Positions 1 through 8,319 of a stretch of 64,000 bases of DNA are shown piece by piece. The notes beneath the pieces were generated by a model that did no database searches, was not told the DNA's origin, and was given only the letters and a program-made list of their open reading frames with translations. Position 1 is the first letter of the stretch. Each line of letters begins with the position of its first letter. The stretch lies in assembly GCA_016183775.1 (NCBI GenBank), contig JACPDY010000047.1, forward strand, positions 19,904 to 83,903, given 5' to 3'. Origin of the DNA: Bacteroidota bacterium (GTDB taxonomy: Bacteria; Bacteroidota; Bacteroidia; JABDFU01). Position numbers and translations under genes: made by a program.

Positions 1-261
1 ATGCATATGGACAATAAATACAAGACCAATTGAAAACAACAGGATGATAATACCCATGATAAAAAAAAGCTGACCTGAATTTTCAATGCTCTGAACCGGA
101 TACGAACCAATGTGAATACCTGATACATCAACGGGCTTGGGATTTTCGGACCAATAATAAGCTAAAAAACAAAACAACGCCAATACAGTTCTACGAAGTA
201 TGGATTGGTTATTCGAACCCAGGTATTGTTTCTCTTCAAAAAGGATTGGTTTGTCCATCAT
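1..261 (-). CDS. Hypothetical membrane protein, C-terminus cut by window edge
   Basis: The minus-strand frame opens at a double ATG (259-261 and 256-258) and stays open to the first base of the window, giving 87 visible residues. The sequence shows a polar N-terminus, a hydrophobic stretch near residues 27-37 and a strongly hydrophobic segment near residues 66-85, so it is probably a small integral membrane protein. I do not recognise the family. It lies downstream of tilS on the same strand with a gap of about 140 bp and could be co-transcribed with it. No function can be assigned from this fragment. Confidence 0.5.
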   Translation of the reverse strand, partial: MMDKPILFEEKQYLGSNNQSILRRTVLALFCFLAYYWSENPKPVDVSGIHIGSYPVQSIENSGQLFFIMGIIILLFSIGLVFIVHMH

Positions 262-402
262 TTAAATATAGTCATAAAAATAGCAAATAGATATATTTTT
301 CAGGAATCATATTCGGGATCAAAGCTCTGCAAAATCATGCTAAAATCAGTTCAATAGTACTATGTTTTCTTTTTCAAAATTCTTAATCCCAATTCTTAAA
401 TT

Positions 403-1728
403 CTAAATTAAAATGGACATAACATAAACAATCTCTGTTTTATCGGCCACCTTAAAACGATCATTGATCCTATGCCCTATAACCCAAACAATATGGGTGC
501 CGGATGTAAGCAACCACGTGTTCTCCTTATCAATTAAGGAGAATTTATTATCAATAAAAAAATCGCTCAGTTTCTTTTTATGCTTCATACCCAATGGTCT
601 GAAAGCATCCCCTTTTCGCCATTTACGGATGATCAAAGGAAATTTTAATTTATTAAAGTCGACACTCGCCACCTGTGTTGACCGGGAAATAGTATACGAA
701 CCGGCCTTAATTTTTGAAAATGTTAGCGAAAGTGGCTCAGTTACTTTTTTCATCCCTGGCCGAATAACATATTCGCCATCACCTGAAACCGTGTTTGAAG
801 TAATGATGAGCCTAAATCTGTCTTTTACCAGGCGATGTGTAGCCGAAAAAAATTGTCTGCCTGTGCGATCATCAATCATTGCTTTCAATACATCATTGCA
901 AACAGTCTCGTTAAATCCATAGGGGCTCAATAACTCATATAAATAAACGGGAGCCGGATCAAGCTTTAACAGCTTTCTCACATCCACTTCAACCCCATTT
1001 TTCTTCTTTACGATCAGTCTCGGAAGTTTTTCGCCAATCGCTTCCCTGTAAACTTTTTCTACCTGCTGAAAGTATTCAATATCCCTGCTGATGGCGGCCC
1101 CCAGATTAGGATTGATTTCCTTTAAAACAGGGATGACTTTATGCCGGAGCTTATTCCGGATATATTTATCAGAACTGTTACTGCTGTCCTCGCGAAACGA
1201 TATTTCATTCTTCTTAACATAGTCTTCAATATCGAACCTTGTCGCAAACAATAAAGGGCGAACGATCTTACCCCTTTGTAAAGGAATTCCATGCAGGCCT
1301 CCAATACCCGTACCACGGATTAAATTGATGAATAAAGTTTCTATTTCATCGTCCTTATGGTGGGCAATTGCAACGTAATCATACTTATTTGCCTTTCGAA
1401 TCTCTTCAAACCATTCGTACCTCAATTGCCGCGCTGCCATTTGAACAGAAACATTATGCTTCCCTGCAAAAGCTTGCGTATCAAAGCGCTTGGTATGAAA
1501 TTGGACTTTAAACTTTTTCGCCAACTGTTTTACAAATTTCTCATCCCCTTCGCTCTCTTTTCCACGCAAACCAAAATTGCAATGTGCAATACCGAATTTA
1601 TATCCGGCTTCGTGACATAAATACGCAAGCACGACCGAATCGATCCCTCCACTTACAGCCAATAACAGCTTATGTTCAGGAGTGAACAGATCCTTATCGG
1701 AAATAAATTTTTTAAACCGGTTGAGCAT
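403..1728 (-). CDS. tilS: tRNA(Ile)-lysidine synthase TilS
   Basis: TilS ligates lysine to C34 of tRNA-Ile(CAU), turning it into lysidine so that the tRNA decodes AUA instead of AUG. The PP-loop ATP pyrophosphatase signature SGGIDS is at residues 26-31. The N-terminal ATPase domain is followed by a smaller C-terminal domain containing GDAFRPLGMKHKKKLSDFF, typical of TilS. The frame extends further upstream, but I chose the ATG at 1728 because MLNRFKKF matches the usual Bacteroidota TilS N-terminus. With that start the gene overlaps the end of pabB by 17 bp, suggesting translational coupling. An AGGAG sequence directly abuts the chosen ATG, closer than a normal ribosome-binding site. Length is about 441 residues, as usual for the family. 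Confidence 0.93.
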   Translation of the reverse strand: MLNRFKKFISDKDLFTPEHKLLLAVSGGIDSVVLAYLCHEAGYKFGIAHCNFGLRGKESEGDEKFVKQLAKKFKVQFHTKRFDTQAFAGKHNVSVQMAARQLRYEWFEEIRKANKYDYVAIAHHKDDEIETLFINLIRGTGIGGLHGIPLQRGKIVRPLLFATRFDIEDYVKKNEISFREDSSNSSDKYIRNKLRHKVIPVLKEINPNLGAAISRDIEYFQQVEKVYREAIGEKLPRLIVKKKNGVEVDVRKLLKLDPAPVYLYELLSPYGFNETVCNDVLKAMIDDRTGRQFFSATHRLVKDRFRLIITSNTVSGDGEYVIRPGMKKVTEPLSLTFSKIKAGSYTISRSTQVASVDFNKLKFPLIIRKWRKGDAFRPLGMKHKKKLSDFFIDNKFSLIDKENTWLLTSGTHIVWVIGHRINDRFKVADKTEIVYVMSILI

Positions 1729-3079
1729 CTCCTTTTGAATATTTATTTCCAGGCTCCAAATGATGCGCTCCCAGCACTTCAAGCATAGCATTTGCTTTCA
1801 AAAGACATTCATCATATTCCTGCTCAGCATTGGCCCGGCTTGTTATAGCACTTCCTACCATGAATGACAAATACTTATCCGAAGCGTTGTACAAAATGCT
1901 CCTGATCACCACATTAAAATCAAAATCTCCTGAAGGTGTTATATAACCAACCGCTCCCGAATACAACCCGCGTTTCGTAGATTCATATTGTTCGATCAAC
2001 TCCATTGCTTTTACTTTTGGCGCCCCTGTCATGGAACCCATGGGAAAAGCATTTTTAATGGCATCAATAAAATGAAATCCCTCTTTCAATTCAGCACTTA
2101 CACTCGATATCATCTGGTGAACCTGCCTGAAGGTATACACGCCGTATAATTCCTCCACTTTAACGCTTCCCTGTATAGCTGACCGGGACAAGTCATTCCG
2201 AACCAGGTCAACTATCATTACATTTTCATTCCGTTCCTTTTCATCAAAGTGAAGCCTGCTCTTTAATTGTTCGTCTTCAAATAAATTCTCTCCGCGTCTT
2301 GCAGTACCTTTTATCGGCTGCGACAAAAGCCTGTTCCCGGATTTCTTCAGGAACCGTTCCGGACTTGATGAAAGTAAATAGCTATCTTTTATTTTATAAA
2401 AGGCCGAAAAAGGGGTTTGCGAAACTTCGTTAAGGGATAAATATGTTTGTACAGGATCAAGGATTGCCTGCTCGGCAAAAAACTCCATACAAAAATTCAT
2501 TTCATAGATATCACCGCGACGGATATGTTTTTTGATTGAATTTACACCGGAAATATATTTTTCTTTTGTGATACGGGAATTAACAGAACATGTTACCGGC
2601 TGATGGTTAGCGGTTGCTGGCTGGCTTGAAATGGTTTTAATCAGCTCTCTCATTTGAACTTCGGTGGAATATTGTTTCAGATAGCCGACCTGAAGATGGT
2701 TCCCTTTCAGCAAAAACAAATACCTGGGTTGAAAAAAATACATTTCGGGAAACTGAATTCCGTCAAAATTGTTTGAAGTAAGTTTTTCAATTTGATTTTT
2801 CAGGTCGTACGAAAAATGACCAAATAGCCAGTCGTTGGTTTGCGTATAATATTGTTTTAACTCTCCGAAAGCATTATTACCATTGAACTTACAGGAACTA
2901 ACAGAGTCGACACCCAACATCAGATCGTAGGAATGTTCAACGTCAATATGCTCATATGAAGCAGAGACATTACCATTACTATTTAAAAAACTTACATTCT
3001 CAAATGTACTACACCAATGCAATAATTTATTTGCAAAATCCTTTATGTCTTGTAATTCTGTTTTAATAAAACTGCGCAT
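1712..3079 (-). CDS. pabB: Aminodeoxychorismate synthase component I (chorismate-binding enzyme)
   Basis: This is a member of the chorismate-utilising enzyme family (PabB/TrpE/MenF). PabB aminates chorismate to 4-amino-4-deoxychorismate in the p-aminobenzoate branch of folate synthesis. The PIKGT motif near residue 256 carries the lysine that distinguishes PabB from TrpE. Other family motifs are IVDLVRNDLSR, the GSMTGAPKVKAMELI stretch and FDFNVVIRS near the C-terminus. The N-terminal part is divergent, as usual. Length is 455 residues. The start is the ATG at 3079. No glutaminase (PabA) or lyase (PabC) gene is visible nearby. The gene overlaps tilS at its 3' end. A MenF or TrpE role is less likely given PIKGT. 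Confidence 0.88.
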   Translation of the reverse strand: MRSFIKTELQDIKDFANKLLHWCSTFENVSFLNSNGNVSASYEHIDVEHSYDLMLGVDSVSSCKFNGNNAFGELKQYYTQTNDWLFGHFSYDLKNQIEKLTSNNFDGIQFPEMYFFQPRYLFLLKGNHLQVGYLKQYSTEVQMRELIKTISSQPATANHQPVTCSVNSRITKEKYISGVNSIKKHIRRGDIYEMNFCMEFFAEQAILDPVQTYLSLNEVSQTPFSAFYKIKDSYLLSSSPERFLKKSGNRLLSQPIKGTARRGENLFEDEQLKSRLHFDEKERNENVMIVDLVRNDLSRSAIQGSVKVEELYGVYTFRQVHQMISSVSAELKEGFHFIDAIKNAFPMGSMTGAPKVKAMELIEQYESTKRGLYSGAVGYITPSGDFDFNVVIRSILYNASDKYLSFMVGSAITSRANAEQEYDECLLKANAMLEVLGAHHLEPGNKYSKGDAQPV

Positions 3080-3334
3080 AGTTCAACAAGATATAAGGAA
3101 TTTAATTACATACAACCTTGGTTATAAATATCAAACTCCTTTATTTTGATCCTTCAGGAAATCACGAAAAATATCATTATTTTCAGGAAACTAATTTATC
3201 GTAAAAAATCGTAACTTTTAGGAGTATTTTTTCGTATTAAATAACTGCATATAGATATATGCGACAGAATTAGCCAGTATCCGCAAAGGTGTTTTAACAT
3301 ACTACAGCCTGAAAATTTATCAGAAAATAGAAAA

Positions 3335-5356
3335 ATGAAAAAGGAGAGACATGTTCATGTTGAATTACGCTTTTTTTCTCTCGTGATTTTTTCTGCTATT
3401 TCCTGCAATTATGCCTGGGCACAGGGTGGTGAATGGACATGGATGACCGGTGACAGTGCCATTAATAAAAATGGCGTTTATGGAACGATGGGGACTGAAG
3501 CAGTTGGAAATAAACCAGGATCACGCGATGGACACCTTGTATGGACTGATAATTCAGGTAATTTATGGATGTTTGGAGGTGACGGATATGCCAATTCAGG
3601 CACATGGACTTCATTAAATGATCTGTGGAAATATAATGCAGCAACTAATAATTGGACATGGATCAAAGGAGATAGCACCAGGGTAGGGACAAAATATTGT
3701 ACATATGGCACGAAAGGAGTTGCTGCAGCAACAAATAAATTGGGCTACCGATGGCATTCAGCTTGTTGGGTAGACGCCTCTGGTAATTTCATGTGCTTTG
3801 CCGGAATCGGTCTTACTACCACACCATATGTTTCAACAGACAGGACTAATGATATTTGGAAATATAATCCTTCTACCGATCAATGGACCTGGATAAAAGG
3901 TGATACTGTATCCAATAAAAAAGGTGTTTATGGAACTTTAGGAACGGCCGCCGCCGCCAATAATCCGGGTGCCCGCCATGCACCAGCTCATTGGATTGAT
4001 GCATCGGGCAATTTATGGGCTTTGGGAGGAAATGGGTATGCGGCATCCTCCACTTCAAATAAGAACTTAAATGATTTATGGAAGTATGATATTTCTTCAG
4101 GGAACTGGACATGGATAAAAGGTGACAGTACACAGGATAAAAATGGGGTTTATGGAACTAAGGGAGTACCTGCCTCAACAAACAATCCGGGAGGAAGATA
4201 TGCAGCTCTTTGCTGGAAAGATAACACGGGTACTTTTTGGCTTATGGGTGGCATAGGCCGGGGCTCAATATCCGGTGGGGCAACAACCGGCCGTTTAGGT
4301 GATCTGTGGTCATATAATACATCCACAAACGAATGGACATGGGTATCCGGAGATAGTCTGGTAGTGTCTACAAATAGTTACGGCACACAATGTGTTTCCG
4401 CCGCCAGTAACAATCCAGGCGGGCGCAGATATGGAGCATCCTGGATCGATAACCTTTACCAACATGCCTGGATTTTTGGAGGAGATGGACAACCTTCTAC
4501 GAATTATTTTGATAATTTATGGGTATACACAATCACAGGTAATCAATGGGTTTGGTTAAAGGGAAATTCAACAACCAACAACTTTGGAGTATATGGTACA
4601 AAAGGTGTTTCAGCGGCAACAAATAATCCCGGGGGAAGGAATCACCTTTCAAACTATCAATGGAAAGATAACGATGGCAACTTTTATCTTTTCGGAGGTG
4701 AAGGAAGGTCCGTTGCTTCAGCTGGTGGAGCAAGCCGACTGAATGATTTATGGAGATTTAAACCGCAAGGAACATGCGGCGCTTTGTTACCTATAGAATT
4801 AGTATCTCTTGAGTGTTTCACTCAAAACAACTATAGTATTATAGAATGGAGAACAGCCTCGGAAACAAATAATGACTACTTTATACTTGAGCGATCAGTT
4901 GATGGAAATAATTTTGAAATGGTGAAACAAATAAAAGGAAGCGGCACCAATGGAGAATTAAAAAGTTATACTGCGACAGTTAACAATACGGGGGCCGACT
5001 ATTACTACCGCTTAAAGCAGGTCGATTTTGACGGAAAATATACTTATTCGAATATTTTTACCTGCACACAAAGTGAAGGTTCGGGCAATGATAAAGGCGA
5101 AATCATTGTTTTTCCCAATCCTTCTGATGGGAAAACCATCTATTTAAAACTTAAGGGCCTGACTGGTGAAGAAAAAGTATTGGTTGTGTTAATTAATGTT
5201 TTGGGGCAAACAGTTTTTTCGAAGGTTACTTTTACCGATATAAATGGCTCCGCACTTGAAGCTATCGACGAGAAACAAATGCTTAGCCCGGGCGTATACA
5301 TGGCCATTGGCTACGTTCGAAATGAAATTTATAAGCAAAAAATTATAATAAAATAA
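3335..5356 (+). CDS. Secreted kelch-repeat protein with T9SS type A sorting domain
   Basis: A 673-residue exported protein. An N-terminal hydrophobic signal (about residues 12-30) is followed by six kelch-like repeats of 65-75 residues, each with a WTW(I/V/M)(K/T/S)GD motif, a GVYGT-type turn, an NNPGGR-type turn and LNDLWKYN. This predicts a beta-propeller. A linker (about residues 490-580) with ASETNNDYFILERS and YYRLKQVDFDGKYTYS precedes the C-terminal sorting domain, which begins at FPNPSDG and ends GVYMAIGYVRNEIYKQKIIIK split over the last strands. T9SS should carry it across the outer membrane to the cell surface or medium. The linker is shared with the other T9SS cargo at 61660-62841. 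The binding target is unknown. Confidence 0.88.
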   Translation: MKKERHVHVELRFFSLVIFSAISCNYAWAQGGEWTWMTGDSAINKNGVYGTMGTEAVGNKPGSRDGHLVWTDNSGNLWMFGGDGYANSGTWTSLNDLWKYNAATNNWTWIKGDSTRVGTKYCTYGTKGVAAATNKLGYRWHSACWVDASGNFMCFAGIGLTTTPYVSTDRTNDIWKYNPSTDQWTWIKGDTVSNKKGVYGTLGTAAAANNPGARHAPAHWIDASGNLWALGGNGYAASSTSNKNLNDLWKYDISSGNWTWIKGDSTQDKNGVYGTKGVPASTNNPGGRYAALCWKDNTGTFWLMGGIGRGSISGGATTGRLGDLWSYNTSTNEWTWVSGDSLVVSTNSYGTQCVSAASNNPGGRRYGASWIDNLYQHAWIFGGDGQPSTNYFDNLWVYTITGNQWVWLKGNSTTNNFGVYGTKGVSAATNNPGGRNHLSNYQWKDNDGNFYLFGGEGRSVASAGGASRLNDLWRFKPQGTCGALLPIELVSLECFTQNNYSIIEWRTASETNNDYFILERSVDGNNFEMVKQIKGSGTNGELKSYTATVNNTGADYYYRLKQVDFDGKYTYSNIFTCTQSEGSGNDKGEIIVFPNPSDGKTIYLKLKGLTGEEKVLVVLINVLGQTVFSKVTFTDINGSALEAIDEKQMLSPGVYMAIGYVRNEIYKQKIIIK

Positions 5357-5378
5357 TTTCCGGTACTAATATTGAGGA

Positions 5379-6392
5379 TCAGTTTTTCAACACCAGTTGT
5401 TTCAGGGCCTCAATCCATTTAGGGTGGCTGTTCAGGCTTTCAACCAGCTGCAGCTTTTCACCGCCATGCTCACGGAATATTTCGTTGTACTCAACTCCTA
5501 TCTCATAAATCGTTTCCAGGCAATCCGCCACAAAAGCGGGAGAGAACACGAGCATTCGTTTAATTCCCTGTTTTGCCTTTTCCTCAACCACTTTATCCGA
5601 ATAGGGCTTCAGCCACTTATCATTAAGCCGCGATTGAAATGCAGTTGTGTACTTGTCCTGAGGAATATTCAACCGCTTTACCAATTGACGTGTTGTTTCG
5701 AAACATGCCGCCCTGTAACAATACTGATTATTTGCATTGACACTATCGCAACAACTTCCAAATGCACAGGTATTTGTACCAAAATATGCAGAATCCTTTA
5801 TAATATGTCTTTCCGGCAAACCATGGTAGCTGAATAAAAAATGATCGTACTCATTTAAATTGTACTGTCCAGCAATGACCACCATTGAATCGATATAACC
5901 CGGAACATCATAAAATTTACTGATGATCTTAACGGGGGGCGCGCCATCCCATTTGCGTAACACATCCTTCGTCTTATCAATGGATGACTCTGTACTGGAT
6001 GAGGCATACTGGGGATATAAAGGAAGAACGATGATCTTTGAAACCTTTTGTTCACGTAAGTCAGCCAAAGCAGAATCAATGGATGGGCTCTGATAACGCA
6101 TACCCAATTCAACAATATAATTATCTCCTAACGCATCCTGCAATTTTTCTTTCACACTTTGTCCATGAATTAAAAGCGGAGACCCTTTTTCAGTCCATAT
6201 TTGCTGGTACAACTTCGCCGATTTTGAAGCACGAAAAGGAACAATGATCGCATTCACCAAAAAAAAGCGCGCAATGGGATTTATATCAATTACTCTCGGA
6301 TCATTCAAAAATTCTGTGAGGTATTTCCGCACATCAGCTGTTGAAGGGCTGTCGGGGGTGCCGAGGTTAATTAGCAGGATTCCGGTTTTCAA
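5379..6392 (-). CDS. hemH: Ferrochelatase
   Basis: HemH inserts Fe2+ into protoporphyrin IX (or coproporphyrin III in some lineages) in the last part of heme synthesis. The N-terminus reads ILLINLGTPDSP. The metal-site histidine is in FSYHGLPERH near residue 190, and the cysteine-rich NTCAFGSCCDS segment follows. Length is 337 residues, normal for bacteria. The only start consistent with the conserved N-terminus is a TTG at 6390-6392; there is no in-frame ATG nearby. Its upstream side is unusual: a 48-nt inverted-repeat arm begins 8 bp upstream, so the native promoter and start region may have been displaced by the element at 6401-6875. Confidence 0.95.
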   Translation of the reverse strand: MKTGILLINLGTPDSPSTADVRKYLTEFLNDPRVIDINPIARFFLVNAIIVPFRASKSAKLYQQIWTEKGSPLLIHGQSVKEKLQDALGDNYIVELGMRYQSPSIDSALADLREQKVSKIIVLPLYPQYASSSTESSIDKTKDVLRKWDGAPPVKIISKFYDVPGYIDSMVVIAGQYNLNEYDHFLFSYHGLPERHIIKDSAYFGTNTCAFGSCCDSVNANNQYCYRAACFETTRQLVKRLNIPQDKYTTAFQSRLNDKWLKPYSDKVVEEKAKQGIKRMLVFSPAFVADCLETIYEIGVEYNEIFREHGGEKLQLVESLNSHPKWIEALKQLVLKN

Positions 6393-6400
6393 AAGGAAAA

Positions 6401-6875
6401 GTTATTGGGTTATTAAGTTATTGAGTTATTCAGGCTTAATTTAAAAAATTAGTTGCCATCTTTTGTTTTTTTAAGGTACGCTATATATCCGTTAAGAATT
6501 TTAATACAATTAGCTATTTCTTTACGAAACTCATTCAAAAGTTCAATGGAAATATATTCTTCATCAAAAGCACAAATCAGGTGATCGATCGTTTCATTTA
6601 AAGAAGCACGGGCAATTCGGCAAAATTGAATATTTTCCTGGTGATGAAACCTTCCGTAACCTTCAGCAATATTAGCTGTCGGCGAACGGGAAGAACGCAA
6701 AATCTGATCAGTAAGTTTGTATTTTTCTTCAGGCGGAAATGCTTTTGTCAGTTTAGAAATTTTAACTCTGATTTTCCTTGCTTCCTGCCAAGCGGCTAAT
6801 TCTTCGAAACTATTAAAACTCATCACTTAAATCTATTTTTTAAATTAAGCCTGAATAACTTAATAACCTAATAAC
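6401..6875. mobile_element. IVS-like element: four-helix-bundle gene between long inverted repeats
   Basis: A 475-bp unit lies between hemH and lpd. The left arm (6401-6448, 48 nt) and right arm (6836-6875, 40 nt) are inverted copies that differ by one substitution and one 8-nt insertion in the left arm. The stop codon of the enclosed gene begins at the first base after the left arm. The arms would fold into one long stem with the gene as its loop. This is the arrangement of intervening sequences found inside 23S rRNA genes of Leptospira, Coxiella and others, but no rRNA is present here. Calling it a mobile unit is inference from the structure; no target-site duplication was identified. Confidence 0.65.
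6449..6823 (-). CDS. Four-helix-bundle protein, S23/IVS family
   Basis: A 124-residue all-helical protein with the family hallmarks: LAAWQEARKIRVKISKLTKAF at the start (helix 1), FPPEEKYKLTDQILRSS (turn and helix 2), ANIAEGYGRF, ARASLNETIDHL (helix 3) and a final helix ending near the C-terminus. The family was described as the protein encoded by 23S rRNA intervening sequences; relatives include the Avd accessory protein of diversity-generating retroelements. No reverse transcriptase or variable repeat is nearby. The molecular role is not established; RNA or DNA binding is usually assumed from the basic surface. The ATG at 6823 was chosen over the GTG at 6826. The gene fills nearly all the space between the two inverted-repeat arms. 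Confidence 0.9.
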   Translation of the reverse strand: MSFNSFEELAAWQEARKIRVKISKLTKAFPPEEKYKLTDQILRSSRSPTANIAEGYGRFHHQENIQFCRIARASLNETIDHLICAFDEEYISIELLNEFRKEIANCIKILNGYIAYLKKTKDGN

Positions 6876-6882
6876 TCCCCTT

Positions 6883-8286
6883 CTACATATTCAATGCCCT
6901 TTTATCCGTTGCATCCAAACAGGCTTCTTTAAATGCTTCCGTATAAGTGGGATGCGCGTGGCTTATACGTGAAATATCTTCGGCAGAAGCACGGTACTCC
7001 ATTGCAACAACAGCTTCGGCGATCATATCAGCAGCGCGGGGACCGATCATGTGTACGCCAAGAATTTCGTCCGTTTCAGAATCGGCAAGTACTTTAATAA
7101 ATCCGTCTGTATCCATACTCGCACGCGCACGGCCGCTGGCCTTGAAAGGGTATGAACCTTGTTTGTATTTTTTTCCCTGCTCTTTTAATTGCTCTTCTGT
7201 AAAACCAACAGCTGCTACTTCAGGCCAGGTGTAAACCACGCCGGGAATTAAATTATAGTTAATGTGCGGCTTCTGTCCGGCCATTATTTCGGCAACAAAT
7301 ACACCTTCTTCTTCAGCCTTATGAGCAAGCATGGCACCTTTTACTACATCGCCTATTGCAAAGATGCCCGGCACATTGGTTTGCAAATGATCGTCCACTT
7401 CCACCCTACCCTTGTTATCTACCTTTACTCCCGCCTTATCCAAACCAAGATTTTCGGTATAAGGTTTACGCCCGACAGAAACAAGACAGTAGTCCCCTTT
7501 CAATCCGACCTTCTCTCCCTTTTCATTATCAGCGGAAACAACAACCTCTTTCCCGTTATTAGCTGCTCCGGTTACTTTGTGCCTGAAGTAAAATTCAAAG
7601 CCTTCCTTTTTCAATACCTTCTGTAATTCCTTACCCAGTGCCTTATCCATGGTACCTATCAATGAATCCGTAAATTCAACGACAGAGATCTTTGCACCCA
7701 GACGTGCATAAACAGAACCCAACTCCAGGCCAATAACACCGCCGCCAATAATTACCATGTGTTTAGGAACTTCGGTCAAATTGAGTACTTCTGTTGAAGT
7801 GATCACTCTTTTTTTATCAATAGTAATTCCCGGCAAAGAAGCCGGCTTGGAGCCGGTTGCAATAATGACTTTAGTTGTTTCTATCTGTTCTTTTGTTCCG
7901 TTTGCCTTAATTATCTCAATGATGCTTTTATTTACAAATGAACCATGTCCGTTATATACTGTGATCTTATTTTTTTTCATCAGGTAATTGATACCATCAG
8001 TAGTGGCCTTTACAACTTCACCTTTACGCTTGATCATCTGTGCCAGGTTAACCTTAATATCCTTCATATCAATACCATGTGCAGTAAAGTTATGTGTTGC
8101 ATTGTGGTAATGTTCAGAGGAATCAAGAAGGGCTTTTGAAGGGATACAGCCTACATTTAAGCAGGTACCGCCAAGTGTGGCATACCGTTCAACGATGGCC
8201 ACTTTCATTCCCACTTGAGCGCAGCGAATCGCGGCAATATAGCCTCCGGGACCGGAACCAATAACGGTTACATCAAATTTGTCCAT
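6883..8286 (-). CDS. lpdA: Dihydrolipoyl dehydrogenase (E3)
   Basis: This FAD flavoenzyme reoxidises dihydrolipoamide of 2-oxoacid dehydrogenase complexes and the glycine cleavage system with NAD+. The N-terminal FAD-binding motif is GSGPGGYIAA (residues 10-19), and the redox-active disulfide is C42/C47 in GGTCLNVGCIPSK. A second Rossmann NAD motif (IIGGGVIGLELG) lies mid-protein, and the catalytic dyad His is in SHAHPTYTEAF near residue 445. Length is 467 residues, standard. It starts at the ATG at 8286. No E1 or E2 subunit gene is in the window, so this is a stand-alone copy. The stop codon lies 7 bp beyond the end of the inverted-repeat element. Confidence 0.97.
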   Translation of the reverse strand: MDKFDVTVIGSGPGGYIAAIRCAQVGMKVAIVERYATLGGTCLNVGCIPSKALLDSSEHYHNATHNFTAHGIDMKDIKVNLAQMIKRKGEVVKATTDGINYLMKKNKITVYNGHGSFVNKSIIEIIKANGTKEQIETTKVIIATGSKPASLPGITIDKKRVITSTEVLNLTEVPKHMVIIGGGVIGLELGSVYARLGAKISVVEFTDSLIGTMDKALGKELQKVLKKEGFEFYFRHKVTGAANNGKEVVVSADNEKGEKVGLKGDYCLVSVGRKPYTENLGLDKAGVKVDNKGRVEVDDHLQTNVPGIFAIGDVVKGAMLAHKAEEEGVFVAEIMAGQKPHINYNLIPGVVYTWPEVAAVGFTEEQLKEQGKKYKQGSYPFKASGRARASMDTDGFIKVLADSETDEILGVHMIGPRAADMIAEAVVAMEYRASAEDISRISHAHPTYTEAFKEACLDATDKRALNM

Positions 8287-8319
8287 AAACTTAATTTTAA
8301 GAAAAGTCTGATCCCGAAG

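Noticed and set aside
464..922. 152-codon plus-strand frame inside tilS
   Set aside because: It is antisense to the conserved C-terminal part of TilS; several other long antisense frames (for example in hrpB, the RND pump and hemH) were dropped for the same reason.
6449..6823. Diversity-generating retroelement around the Avd-like four-helix protein
   Set aside because: No reverse transcriptase, template repeat or variable repeat is present nearby; the inverted repeats fit an intervening-sequence unit better.
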